A stretch of DNA of 64,000 nt from Diadophis punctatus similis (taxonomy: Eukaryota > Chordata > Lepidosauria > Squamata > Dipsadidae). The translations under genes were made by a program, and so were the position numbers. The notes under the pieces were generated by a model. That model was given only the letters and a program-made list of their open reading frames with translations, was not told the DNA's origin and searched no databases. The DNA is taken from positions 81,199,398 to 81,263,397 of the forward strand of contig JALIGW010000004.1 in assembly GCA_023053685.1 (NCBI GenBank), given 5' to 3'. Within the stretch, counting starts at the first letter, position 1. Every line of letters begins with the position of its first letter. This document shows positions 44,415 through 55,445 of the stretch, in pieces.

Positions 44415-45012
44415 CTTGGTGCTTTCTGAGCTTGGTTGTTTTCTTGCAGACATTTCATTACCCAACTAGGTAACATCATCAGTGCTAAAAGGGGGGGGGG
44501 AGGTTTGCAGAGTGGAGGAGGAAGAGAAGTGGGGGAGGAAGAGGAGGAGGAGGAAGAGGAGGAGGGCTGTAGGGTCCTTGGTGCTCTCTGAGCTTGGTTG
44601 TTTTCTTGCAGACATTTCATTACCCAACTAGGTAACATCATCAGTGCTAGGAGGGAGTGGGATTTGTGGTGGTGGTGGTGGTGGTGGTGATGGTGGTGGA
44701 CGAGGAGGAGGAGGAGGAGGAGGAGGGGAAGGAGAAGGAGGAGGAGAAGAAGAAGAAGAAGAAGAAGAAGAAGAAGAAGAAGAAGAAGAAGAAGAAGAAG
44801 AAGAAGAAGAAGAAGAAGAAGAAGAAGAAGAAGAAGAAGAAGAAGAAGAAGAAATGATGATGGAGGAGGAGGAGGAGGAGGAGGAGGAGGAGGAGGAGGA
44901 GGAGGAGGAGGAGGAGGAGGAGGAGGACTGTAGGGTTCTTGGTGCTCTCTGAGCTTGGTTGTTTTCTTGCAGACATTTCATTACCCAACTAGGTAACATC
45001 ATCAGTGCTAGA
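44415..45012 (-). mobile_element. Three Penelope-like ends in tandem with (GGA)n/(GAA)n between
   Basis: Class A flanks in the same orientation, cores at 44449-44482, 44611-44644 and 44972-45005. All three read GAAATGTC. Lies in the last intron of SLC26A4. Confidence 0.65.
44666..44930. repeat. (GTG)n-(GAG)n-(GAA)n-(GAG)n purine microsatellite
   Basis: About 230 bases of almost pure purine on the + strand, (GAA)n flanked by (GAG)n. A shorter tract is at 44512-44570. Confidence 0.97.
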
Positions 45013-45029
45013 AGGAAGTGGGGTTTTGT

Positions 45030-45350
45030 TCTAACTAGGTTCTGAAGTTCCGATGACTGGGGACACCACTCCTGCGGTCACATGACCACATTTTGGGCGC
45101 TCAGCAACCAGCTCACATTTACGACTATTTGCAGCATCACATGACCACAGTTTACACGTTTCCCCGAAAATGGCATTTAGTTCCTGTTTGCCACAAAACC
45201 AGCCCATTAGTTTGCTTAGCAACTCAGGGTTCGCTTAACAACCGCTGCAAACAACGATCGGGCATGGGATAACCTGCTTTACAACTGTCTCAACTTACGA
45301 ATGTAATGGGCAGGTTACACTACTGTCATAAGTCGAGGACCACCTGTATG
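45030..45350. mobile_element. TACAGG-family TIR MITE, diverged
   Basis: The right end CATAAGTCGAGGACCACCTG is clear; the body is diverged and the left end is lost. It ends 41 bases from a pendrin exon. Confidence 0.6.
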
Positions 45351-45390
45351 CTAAAAATCGTAACAATGCAGATTTGAAATTAAATAATAC

Positions 45391-45471
45391 CTCTTCTTGA
45401 ACGTCGAGCTGTTCCATCTGGTTCATTTCTGGGAATTCTATTGGCTCTTTGGACTCCTGCATTAAGGATAT
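45391..45471 (-). CDS. SLC26A4: SLC26A4 exon: C-terminal tail
   Basis: This 81-base exon, phase 0, encodes ISLMQESKEPIEFPEMNQME, QLDVQEE. Acceptor CCAG|ATATCC and donor AGAG|GTATTA frame it. LDVQEE matches human LDVQDE just before the final AMRTLAS. Confidence 0.92.
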
Positions 45472-45873
45472 CTGGGCCACAAAAACATAGAATTATTAAT
45501 ATGACAAATAACAAATTAATTGATTGAGTGGATAATAATGTTCTGTTAAACAATTAAATATATAATTTTCTGATAGTTATAATTGTTTCATTATAACAAA
45601 AAAGTAAATCAAAACCTCTTTAACAGTCATGGTCCTTGAATCTGCAAGGAGGTATTGTTCCAAAAATTATTTAAATTATATTTAAATATCCATTGTTAAC
45701 AAGGTTTCCCCCACAAAGACAGATAACCGAGTATTTTCTTTTCTATCAAAAATTGCAAACTAGAATTAAAATAACCAGGACTTATGTGAAAATATGTTTA
45801 TGTGTATGTACCAGTAAATAAAATGTTCTACCAATAGGTACATAAATCAATATAAAATATGTGCAGGCCTTAC

Positions 45874-46019
45874 CTTTTCAGCTATAGGGTCTTGGGCTTC
45901 TCTATACATGACTTGACTCTGTATGTGTAATACAGCATCATGAACAGTCAGGAAAAATAATTCTTTCTCAATGTCATCATCAAAAAAGGCACAGTGTTCC
46001 AATGTTTTAATAATGTGGT
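45874..46019 (-). CDS. SLC26A4: SLC26A4 exon: STAS C-terminal part
   Basis: This 146-base exon completes Asp and encodes HIIKTLEHCAFFDDDIEKEL, FFLTVHDAVLHIQSQVMYRE, AQDPIAEK. Acceptor ACAG|ACCACA and donor AAAG|GTAAGG frame it. LTVHDA is the conserved last helix region of SLC26 STAS domains. Confidence 0.96.
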
Positions 46020-46093
46020 CTGTGGGGAAAATATATAATAAAATATTGCCAACACCATACAGACAACAGTTTAAATATTCAAACCTGTTAAAA

Positions 46094-46870
<777 letters not shown>

Positions 46871-46941
46871 CATAAAACAGTTTTTTCCTTCCACTAACAG
46901 AATAAGTAAGTAAAATAAACTTCTGAAAATTCTACCTTACC

Positions 46942-46965
46942 TTAACCCTAACCCTAACCCTTAAC
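46942..46965. repeat. Short telomere-like repeat (CCCTAA)3
   Basis: TTAACCCTAACCCTAACCCT and TAAC follow; only about three units. Confidence 0.6.
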
Positions 46966-47169
46966 TGTAAATAGTAAGCTCATAAAAAGGACTCCTTTTT
47001 TAAAAAAGCAACTTCAAAAAACTCTTTAGAAAGTTATATATGCCATAAGAAGCTTATTTCAAAATACTATGACAATATACTGTATAAATTTATAACACAT
47101 AAGAACAAATATGGATTACAGTGCACTGGGGTTCACCTAAGAAAATGGGGGCTAAATTAATGTATAGAA

Positions 47170-47546
47170 TACAGGTAGTCCTTGACTTACAACAGTTCAT
47201 TTAGTGACCAAAGTTACAACGGCACTGAAAAAAGTGACTTATGACCATTTTTGACACTCACGACCGTTCCAGCCTCCCCATGGTCCTGTGATCAGAATTC
47301 AGACGCTTGTCAACCGACTCGTATTTATGACGGCCGCAGTGTCCCGCGGTCACGTGATCCCCTTTTGCGAACTTCTGACCAGCAAAGTCAGTGGGGAAGC
47401 CAGATTCACTTAACAACTGCAGTGATTCACTTAACAACTGTGGCAAGCAAGGTCATAAAATGGGGCAAAACTCACTTAACAGACGTGTCACTTAGCAACA
47501 GAAATTTTGGGCCAAATTGTGGTCGTACGTCAAGGGACTACCTGTA
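47170..47546. mobile_element. TACAGG-family TIR MITE, both ends intact
   Basis: TACAGGTAGTCCTTGACTTA ... AAGGGACTACCTGTA. Confidence 0.85.
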
Positions 47547-47787
47547 TATAACGAGGTTTACATGGCTTGAAGAGGGAGGTTTATCGTGAATTCTGCAATG
47601 TTGTTAACTCGCTGGATTTAAAAATTAAAGGGCTGAGAATGTAATTAGGGATTGTAGTGGGAGTTGGTCATTACTACATTACTTTCAAAACTATTTCTTC
47701 CAGGCGAAACATTTCCTCCACACCGTTCTCTATACTCTGTTCCCTGTAACAAATAAAGGCTGTAATAATATGCAGATTTTTATTTAC

Positions 47788-47842
47788 CTAGGTGTGATGC
47801 AATGTATACTGACACATCAATTCTCTTGAACTCTTTGACAAT
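47788..47842 (-). CDS. SLC26A4: SLC26A4 exon: STAS, IVKEFKRIDVSVYIASHL
   Basis: This 55-base exon encodes IVKEFKRIDVSVYIASHL plus one base. Acceptor CCAG|ATTGTC and donor CTAG|GTAAAT frame it. Human pendrin has IVKEFQRIDVNVYFASLQ. Confidence 0.94.
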
Positions 47843-48084
47843 CTGGAAAAAAAATAATGGGTGTTAAATACAGCTTTAAGGACACGTGGGGAATTCTGTT
47901 TTCAGAATTATTTTTTCTGATTCAGGTCTGATTTAAATTTGTAAATCTAGCACACAATGCCATATAAAGATGGCAGTGATAAAAGTACAAATTTAAAGGT
48001 GCGATCGGAATTGATAGAGAAGTAAGGATAAACCTTTATGCATGGATAAATGATAACGGCAGAAGAGAAAATTTGTAGCTCGTA

Positions 48085-48240
48085 GTTGAACTGTGGGATC
48101 CTTGGTGCTCTCATTACCAAACTAGGTAACATCATCAGTGCTGAATAGGTAACATTGGTAGCACTGATGATGTTACTTAGTTTGGTAGTGAAACGTCTGC
48201 AAGAAAACCGACAAGCTCAGAGAGCACCAAGGACCCCACG
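48085..48240. mobile_element. Penelope-like ends, class A, inverted pair
   Basis: A truncated - strand flank (48095-48142) faces an intact + strand flank (48170-48238) across about 30 bases. Confidence 0.6.
48174..48197 (+). ncRNA. Hammerhead ribozyme-like core, class A (shortened stem)
   Basis: CTGATGA at 48174-48180 and GAAACGTC at 48190-48197 around a four-pair stem; part of the usual loop is absent. Confidence 0.4.
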
Positions 48241-48344
48241 TGGATAAATTGATAATATTGAACGTAATTGGGCCAAAGTTTCTTTAGAATCTCTACATTG
48301 GGAAGTGTTGCAAACAGACATATCATTAAAATCTTAACACCTTA

Positions 48345-48465
48345 TTCTAGGAGGTTGTGAGTTCGATCCTAGGTAGAGGCAGATATAAGGGTCTCCTGCT
48401 TGGGCAGTGGGTTGGACTAGATGACCTGCAAGGTCCCTTCCAACTCTGTTAATCTGTTACAACTG
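48345..48465 (+). mobile_element. tRNA/CR1 chimeric SINE, 5' truncated
   Basis: Starts 'aggaggttgtgagttcgatc' and ends with the CR1 tail 'ctctgttaatctgttac'. Confidence 0.75.
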
Positions 48466-48647
48466 ACAATTAGGAACAAAATAGGATTCCTAAAAAATAG
48501 AAGCATTTGGGAGTTAAAACAGACAAAAGGTAACAGCATCAATTCAGATTATCTTGGTAGGGGAATTCAACCATAATTCCTCCAGTGTGATCACTATCTA
48601 ATTTATTTTATTTGCGATTCTAATTATATTAATTATACTATTAATTA

Positions 48648-48715
48648 TAGCAGGAGGTTGGACTAGAAGACCTCCAAGGTCCCTTCCAACTCTGTTATTC
48701 TGTTCTGTTATTCTA
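48648..48715 (+). mobile_element. CR1 LINE 3' tail
   Basis: 'gcaggaggttggactagaag' to 'tctgttattctg' repeats; strongly 5' truncated. Confidence 0.75.
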
Positions 48716-48835
48716 TACATTTGGAAGCTGGTAGAAACCATGAAAGAGTTACAGAATGCTTAGTATCCCTGTAGCTTTAAATGATCTAATTTTAACCATA
48801 GATCGATGATGAGAAAAATGAGAAAATATTCTTAC

Positions 48836-49066
48836 TGTTTTCATTACTCTGACAGCTACTACATCCATGAACGAGACAGCTCCAAAGTCAAAAATTAAGC
48901 TGTGGAGTGGCACTTGAGGGACATTCACTTTGACGGGAAGTTCTGAGTTCCAGTCCACCTGGATCTCCATTTCCTTGGTGGGAATGTCTGGATCTACAGG
49001 ATCTTCTGGATCGGCGTCAGATTCAAAGCCTTCATTCACAGTACCAGAATCACTGATAATACCATT
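48836..49066 (-). CDS. SLC26A4: SLC26A4 exon: STAS variable insert and core
   Basis: This 231-base exon, the longest in this part of the gene, is phase 0 and encodes 77 residues. It opens [10 protein letters not shown], passes through an acidic insert ([11 protein letters not shown]), then [20 protein letters not shown] and [18 protein letters not shown]. Acceptor TTAG|AATGGT and donor AACA|GTAAGA frame it. The acidic stretch differs from human, as expected in the insert; the flanks are conserved. Confidence 0.96.
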
Positions 49067-49294
49067 CTAATCAGAAGAGATAAATAGCATGTTCAAGGCC
49101 TTCCTTAATTACAAAGGTACAGAAATACAGATTTTTCTCCACAACAAAATATTTCTAATCAACTCGTGGCAAAGCTCATAACTTCGTATTTTCTTTACAT
49201 ACAGTAAGTCAAAATAATGCATATTGTACAGAAACTTTCCTGGGAATAGAATTGATGGCCAATTGTTTAAAAACCAAATCCGTTTGATCTAGAG

Positions 49295-49429
49295 CAGGGG
49301 TATCAAACTCGCGTCGTCACGTTGTCATCATGTGACGTATCCCGACTTTTCCCTCCTTCGCTAAACCGGGGGTGGGCGTGGCCAGCGCATGATGCATCCA
49401 GCCTGCAGGCTGCGAGTTTGACACCCCTG
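49295..49429. mobile_element. hAT MITE (CAGGGGTATCAAACTC)
   Basis: Ends CAGGGGTATCAAACTC and GAGTTTGACACCCCTG; TSD ATCTAGAG/ATCAAGAG. It sits at the head of the SINE that follows. Confidence 0.8.
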
Positions 49430-49430
49430 A

Positions 49431-50040
49431 TCAAGAGGTTAAGGCACCAGGCTAGAAAGTAGGTGATGGTGAGTTCTAGTTTGCCTTAGTCACAAAAGCC
49501 AGCAGGTGACTTTGGGCCAATTACCAGGACCTTGTGAATTCTAGTCCCCTTTCAACCATTAAAACCAGCTGTGTGACTTTGGGCCAATCATTAGGACCCT
49601 GGGAGTTCTAGAGCCATCTTAAGCATAAAAGCCAGCCGGGTGACCTTAGATCAGAGGTGAAATGCTCCCGGTTCACTCATGCCTGTCGGTTGTTGGAGGG
49701 CCGATCGCGAAGGCAGCGCAAGGCTTCCCCCACCCGCTCGGACGCCGCCATTTCAGTTCTTTTACCCTCTGCGCATGCACAGAATGCTTTGCGCATGCGC
49801 AGAGGGTAAAAGAACCCAAATGGCGGTGTCCCGGTGGGTGGGCGGAGCCTCGCGCTGCCTTCGTGACTGGCTCTCCGACGACCGACAGGCACGAGCGAAC
49901 CGGGAGCATTTCACCCCTGCCTTAGACCAATCATTGTCTCTCAACTCAGCACATAGGGTTGTTGTGAGGAAAACAGGAGAAGGAAAGTGTGTTGGATATG
50001 TTTGCCATCTCGAGTTATTTGTAAATACCAATAAATAAAT
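49431..50040 (+). mobile_element. tRNA-derived SINE with repeated module and nested MITE
   Basis: 'gaggttaaggcaccaggcta' head, three copies of the 'aaagccagc..gtgactttgggcca' module, split by a MITE at 49652-49919, ending 'aaataccaataaataaattt'. Confidence 0.7.
49652..49919. mobile_element. GC-rich hAT MITE nested in SINE
   Basis: CAGAGGTGAAATGCTCCCGG ... CATTTCACCCCTG. TSD CCTTAGAT/CCTTAGAC. Contains TGCGCATGCGCA at 49790-49801. Confidence 0.88.
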
Positions 50041-50065
50041 TTTGTGTGTTTAGGATCATACAAAT

Positions 50066-50299
50066 CAGTGGTGAAATCTACTTACCTTCCCTACCGGTTC
50101 GAAAGCGTGCGCTTTTTCACCCACTGCGCATGTGCAGAAGGCTTTGCGCATGCGCAGAGGATTTAAAAAAAAGAAAATGGTGACATCCAGGCATCTGGGC
50201 GGAGCCTCACGCTGCCGCCGCTACTGGTTCTCCGAACCACCAGTGGCCGCCGCTACTGGTACGCCCAAACCGGGCCGAACGAGTAGCATTTCACCCCTG
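50066..50299. mobile_element. GC-rich hAT MITE, perfect TSD
   Basis: CAGTGGTGAAATCTACTTACC ends cut to CAGTGGTGAAATC and GCATTTCACCCCTG. TSD ATACAAAT at 50058-50065 and 50300-50307. Contains TGCGCATGCGCA at 50145-50156. Confidence 0.9.
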
Positions 50300-50364
50300 A
50301 TACAAATGCTTGCATAAATAAACTACACGGGACATATCCTGGACTCTTATTTTTTCCTCTGGCC

Positions 50365-50496
50365 CAGGGGTGTCAAACTCATGTCGTCACGTTGTCACGT
50401 GACGTATTACAATTTTTTCCCCCTTCACTAAAATGAGAGTGGACGTGGTCAGCGCGTGATGCATCTGCCCCGCGGGCCGTGAGTTTGACATCCCTG
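50365..50496. mobile_element. hAT MITE (CAGGGGTGTCAAACTC), perfect TSD
   Basis: Ends CAGGGGTGTCAAACTC and GAGTTTGACATCCCTG. TSD CTCTGGCC at 50357-50364 and 50497-50504. Confidence 0.9.
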
Positions 50497-50504
50497 CTCT
50501 GGCC

Positions 50505-51318
<814 letters not shown>

Positions 51319-51329
51319 ATGTATACATA

Positions 51330-51480
51330 TATATAGGCAGCCGGCCCGGGTTCAAATCCCAGTAAGGGGTATGGCTATCTGACGAGAGCAAAATAAGCTC
51401 GAAATAGATCTATAATAGTCTCCCTTTGTTTTCATTTATCAGCAAAAAAATCCTACACATATAGATTAGTGTGTCGGCTA
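51330..51480 (+). mobile_element. tRNA-Arg-like SINE, 5' truncated
   Basis: 'aggcagccggcccgggttca' with B-box GGTTCAAATCCC, then 'gtatggctatctgacgagag' and the 'atttatcagcaaaaa' 3' end. Confidence 0.7.
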
Positions 51481-51628
51481 TATTAAAATCAGCCTGGATG
51501 GTCCCTGTGACGGGGCTGAAAGGCAAAAAGGAAGCTGTGATGCTTTCTCTCCCATATTTGGGTACACCAGGATAACACGACAAAAAAACATATATAACCC
51601 TTTCCTGGTGAAAGAGCTGATTGGGAAC

Positions 51629-51800
51629 AGAGCCTATGGCCTAATGGATAAGTTGCTGCACTGCAAGGCAGCCGGCCCGGGTTCAAATCCCAGTAAGGGG
51701 TATGGCTATCTGACGAGAGCAAAATAAGCTTGAAATAGATCTATAATAGTCTCCCTTTATTTTCATTTATCAGCAAAAAAATCCTACATATATATATATA
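51629..51800 (+). mobile_element. tRNA-Arg-like SINE
   Basis: Fuller copy: CCTATGGCCTAATGGATAAG (tRNA-Arg-like A-box region) and GGTTCAAATCCC, same 3' part. Duplicate of the 51330 copy. Confidence 0.75.
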
Positions 51801-51827
51801 CGTTTTCATTTATCAGCAAAAAATGCT

Positions 51828-51867
<40 letters not shown>

Positions 51868-51929
51868 GGAACGTCCCCATTTTATCATGTAGGAATCCAT
51901 GCCCCTCAAATACTTTTGCTCTCTGTTGT

Positions 51930-52328
51930 ACTGGCAGTCCTTGACTTATGACCAGAATTGAGCCCAAAATTTCCGTTGCCAAGCGAGACACTTATTGGGT
52001 TTTTGCCCTATTTAACGACCTTTCGTGCCACAATTGTTAAGTGAATCACTGCAGTTGTTAAGTTAGGAACTTAACGGTTGTTAAGTGAATCTGACTTTCC
52101 CAGTGACTTTGCTAGTCAGAAGGTCGCAAAAGGGGATCACATGACCCCTGGGACATTGTGACAGCCATAAATATGAGTCAGTTGCCAAGCGTCCGAATTT
52201 CGATCACGTGACCATGGGGATGCTGCAACGGTCATAAGTGTGAAAAATGCATAAGTAACTTTTTTCAGTGCCGTCGTAACTTCGAACCATCACTAAACGA
52301 ATGGTTGCAAGTTGAGGGCTCTGTGTAC
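51930..52328. mobile_element. TACAGG-family TIR MITE
   Basis: 'tactggcagtccttgactta' to 'aagttgagggctctgtgta'. Confidence 0.78.
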
Positions 52329-52781
52329 TCCTTCATTCTTGCTATACTAGATTATTTTGTTTCCTTTCCCTTTCTTTTTTTTATTGAATGTGGGTTTTAT
52401 TTACTTCTTTATCAATTTTAGATCCCGCCTATCTCATTCCAAAAAGTTACTTTGGGTGGTGTAGGGTATAAAAATACAGTTTATATTATTTTGAACACTA
52501 TATTTTGTAAATATTTTACTTGGGCACGTGAAATTAAACATTAAACAGATGTACACAAGCAGAGAAAGTGAGAAAAAGGAAAATGAAGTGTGGATAAAAG
52601 GCTTTGGGAATTACAAGAATCGTGAGACTCACTTGCTAATTAGATTTTTGTGCCTCCAAGTAATTAAAAGTAAAATAGAAAAACAGGTTGCATGTACTGT
52701 CAGAGAAAAATAATTTCAAATCGATTGCCCGTTTAATAAAACCGTTTAAAAACAACCGAGTGAAGAACAAAGATACTTTAC
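52329..52781. other. Intronic unique sequence, nothing recognised
   Basis: A/T-rich SLC26A4 intron next to the VGFDAVRV exon; a short open frame at 52528-52713 shows no family match. Confidence 0.5.
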
Positions 52782-52877
52782 TTTTGTTGCTTTTAATTTT
52801 CCTTTCTTGATTAGCTGCTGTATTTTTCTCAAAGCCTTCAGCCTCTTGTTGTACACCCGGACGGCATCAAATCCCAC
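52782..52877 (-). CDS. SLC26A4: SLC26A4 exon: STAS domain, basic helix
   Basis: This 96-base exon, phase 0, encodes [32 protein letters not shown]. Acceptor GAAG|GTGGGA and donor AAAA|GTAAAG frame it. It is strongly basic, like human pendrin here, and precedes the variable STAS insert. Confidence 0.95.
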
Positions 52878-53079
52878 CTTCAAAAAACAAATTTAGTAAT
52901 TTTTGTTTTAGTTGTGTTTACGTAGGGTAGGAAATGAAACACCTTAGCCACAATCCATTAAAAATAATGGGCCTCAATTGTTTTTGATACATTTATATGC
53001 TGACTCTCATCCATCCCAGAATTTCAGGAAGAAAAAACAAGCATTCTCAAGCACTTTTTAGCCAGTTACCATCCATTCC

Positions 53080-53214
53080 CAGTGTTGTGTTCTGACTGAC
53101 CTCTAACTGAACTCTAACTTGTTATGTCTAGCTGAACTCTGAGTGAACTCTGATTTGTTATGTTCTAGCTGAACTCTAACTGGACTGTATGTTTTCACCC
53201 AGGTCCAGCGTTTA
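53080..53214. mobile_element. LTR-like fragment, left part
   Basis: Direct repeats 'gaactctaacttgttatg..tagctgaactctg'. With 53676-53850 it flanks a CR1 copy and may be one split element. Confidence 0.35.
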
Positions 53215-53675
53215 GATTTAGATTTATTATTAGAGTTGGAAGGGACCTTGTAGGTCATCTAGTCCAACCCCCTGCTCAAGCAGGAGTTCCTACACCATTT
53301 GAGACAGATGGCAGTCCAGTCTCCCCTTGAAGGTCGCAAGTGTTGGGGCTCTCACGACCTCCGCTGGCAAGCTGTTCCACTGGTTGATCGCTCTCACCGT
53401 CAGAAAGTTTCTCCTCACTTCCAGGTTGAATCACTCCTTGGTCAGCTTCCATCCATTATTCCTTGTTTGGCTTTCTGGTGCCATAGAGAACAGCCTGACC
53501 CCCTCCTCTCTGTGGCAGCCCCTAAAGTATTGGAACACTGCTATCATGTCACCCCTGGTCCTTCTCTTCGCTAGACTGGCCAAGCTCAGTTCCTGCAACC
53601 GCTCTTTGTATGTTTTATTTTCCAGACCTTTTATCATCCTGGTTGCTCTCTTCTGCACTTTCTCTCTGAGTTTGA
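53215..53675 (-). mobile_element. CR1 LINE, C-terminal ORF2 and 3' end
   Basis: The - strand frame encodes [40 protein letters not shown] and FQYFRGCHREEGVRLFSMAP, with the CR1 3' tail at 53215-53280. Confidence 0.9.
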
Positions 53676-53855
53676 ATGCTCAAATGCTATTGGTTGTTGT
53701 GTCTGACAGCCCTCTATAAAAGAGCTAGCTGTCAGACTATGCTTTTCCTGGTTGCTTGAGTGAGCTAAATAAAAGAGCTGTTCTGAAGTCTGTCTCCTAT
53801 GATCCTTACCCACTATCCAACACCCAGGTCTGTCTTCCCCCCCAGCTCCTCCTTC
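53676..53855 (+). mobile_element. LTR-like fragment, right part
   Basis: Contains TATAAAAGAGCTAGC and AATAAAAGAGCTG, a promoter and poly(A) pair typical of LTRs; no coding part. Confidence 0.4.
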
Positions 53856-53886
53856 TCCTCTCTCCAAACCTCCCTGCCTTGTAGCA

Positions 53887-53920
53887 CTGATGATATAGCC
53901 CAGTTGGGTTATGAAACATG
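53887..53920 (+). ncRNA. Hammerhead-like core, class A, cleavage triplet lost
   Basis: CTGATGA, seven-pair stem ATAGCCC/GGGTTAT, then GAAACATG in place of GAAACGTC. Confidence 0.45.
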
Positions 53921-54016
53921 TGCAAGAACACCATCAAACTCAGAGAGCACCAAGGACCCCACAGTTGTCCTCCTCCTCCTCCTCCTCCTCTGTGCAAACC
54001 TCCCTCCCTTGTAGCA

Positions 54017-54050
54017 CTGATGATATTCCCCAGGTGGGTCATGAAACGTC
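54017..54050 (+). ncRNA. Hammerhead ribozyme-like core, class A
   Basis: CTGATGA, weaker stem (CCC/GGG plus outer pairs), GAAACGTC. Confidence 0.45.
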
Positions 54051-54130
54051 TGCAAGAAAACCACCAAGCTCAGAGAGCATCAAGAACGCCACAGTTCAAA
54101 TCTGAGCTAGAAATATTCTCTTCTATTCAG

Positions 54131-54303
54131 TAATGGGCTTCACTTATCTTTGATACCGGTTTAGAGATGTGTGTGCGTGCGCAGAAGCTTCTGCGCATGC
54201 GCAGATCGTCCGTGATGATGTCCGGGCGGGTGGGCAGAGCCTCCCGCCACCGCTGCTACCGGTTCACCCGAACCGGGGTGAACCGATAGCAACCCACCAC
54301 TTT
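54131..54303. mobile_element. GC-rich hAT MITE
   Basis: 'cagtaatgggcttcactta' to 'agcaacccaccactt', flanked by TTCTATT-like sequence; contains TGCGCATGCGCA at 54192-54203. Confidence 0.7.
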
Positions 54304-54412
54304 CTATTGGTATCATTTCAACAAACTTAATCCCTGCTAAACTTCTCAGTGAACACTGTATTGATATTTTGAGAAGCTTCAATAGCACCCATTCGAAAAC
54401 ATTATTACTTAC

Positions 54413-54505
54413 AGTAGATTTCACACTGCTTCTAAGGCCATCGATATTAGCATAAAAAATGGGACTTGAAAACTTGAGAATCTTCACTCCTTCAGGTTCA
54501 GCAGC
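54413..54505 (-). CDS. SLC26A4: SLC26A4 exon: STAS domain start
   Basis: This 93-base exon, phase 0, encodes [31 protein letters not shown]. Acceptor ACAG|GCTGCT and donor TACT|GTAAGT frame it. GVKIL.FSSPIFY.N.D is the first strand region of the STAS fold in SLC26 proteins. Confidence 0.95.
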
Positions 54506-54589
54506 CTGTTGTAAAAAAATAAGTTTTTGCTTCATTATAAGCAAATTCTATTTGCTTTAGGCTCAGAAAAAGAAAGAAAAAAACCCTGG

Positions 54590-54745
54590 CAAAATGGCTT
54601 GACTCCAGAAGTTGTGGGTTCTCCACCACTGGAACTTTTTAAGAAGAGATTGGACAGCCATTTGTCCAGAATAGTATAGGGTCTCCTGCTTAAGCAGGGG
54701 GTTGGACTAGAAGACCTCCAAGGTCTCTTTCAACTCTGTTATAGA
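54590..54745 (+). mobile_element. CR1 LINE 3' end
   Basis: 'ggcttgactccagaagttgt' to 'gacctccaaggtctctttca', 3' tail shortened. Confidence 0.8.
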
Positions 54746-54786
54746 GTTACTGCTATTAACCTAAGCAGAGGATATAAGACTTAGAC

Positions 54787-55437
54787 CAGGGGTGTCAAAC
54801 CAGAGGTGGGTTCCTCCCAGTTCAGACCGGTTCGCCCAAACCAGTAGCAACCTGCTGGTGATGTTACAATGATGTCACGGAACCGGTTCAGTTCGCCATC
54901 TTTTTTTTAAATTTTGGGGGGGAGAATTTTTGGGGGGAGGGAATTTTTTTCCAGGTTTTTTTTCTTCTGAGCATGCGCAGAAGCCGAATTTCCGGCACTG
55001 CACATGCGTCGCCATCTTGTTTTTGACTTTTTTTTTAAAAAAAATTATTTTTTCGGTACTGTGCATGCGGTGGCGCGTGGCGCGGGAGGAAACGAACCGG
55101 CAGTGAGGAAAGTTAGAACACACCCCTGTGTCAAACTCAAGGCCGGGGGGCTGGATCGGGCCCGCAGGGTGCTTAAATCTGGCCCGTGACTGGCCCACGG
55201 TGCCTCTGCCAGTGAAAATGGAGCTTGGGGGGGCTGCGCGTTGCCCTCCCAACCTCCACTTTCAGCTGCCGATGGCCTCCTGCAACCCTCCCGAGCTCTG
55301 TTTTTACTGGCAGAGCGCTCGGTCCACCACAGGCGCCCCCAACATGAGTGGCGTTGAGCTGGCCACGCCCCCCTGGCCCCCCGAGGTCAAACACAACCCT
55401 GATGTGACCCTCAATGAAATCAAGTTTGACACCCCTG
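54787..55437. mobile_element. hAT MITE (CAGGGGTGTCAAAC) split by another MITE
   Basis: The outer element has perfect TSD ACTTAGAC at 54779-54786 and 55438-55445. It is interrupted at 54801-55128. Confidence 0.9.
54801..55128. mobile_element. GC-rich hAT MITE nested in a hAT MITE
   Basis: CAGAGGTGGGTTCCTCCCAG ... GAACACACCCCTG. Perfect TSD TGTCAAAC (54793-54800, 55129-55136) made from the outer element's own end. Confidence 0.92.
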
Positions 55438-55445
55438 ACTTAGAC

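Larger units (their letters stand above)
53880..54110 (+). mobile_element. Two Penelope-like ends, class A, in direct tandem
   Basis: Cores at 53887-53920 and 54017-54050, 130 bases apart, with (CTC)n and 'ctctgtgcaaacctccctcc' between. Confidence 0.65.
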
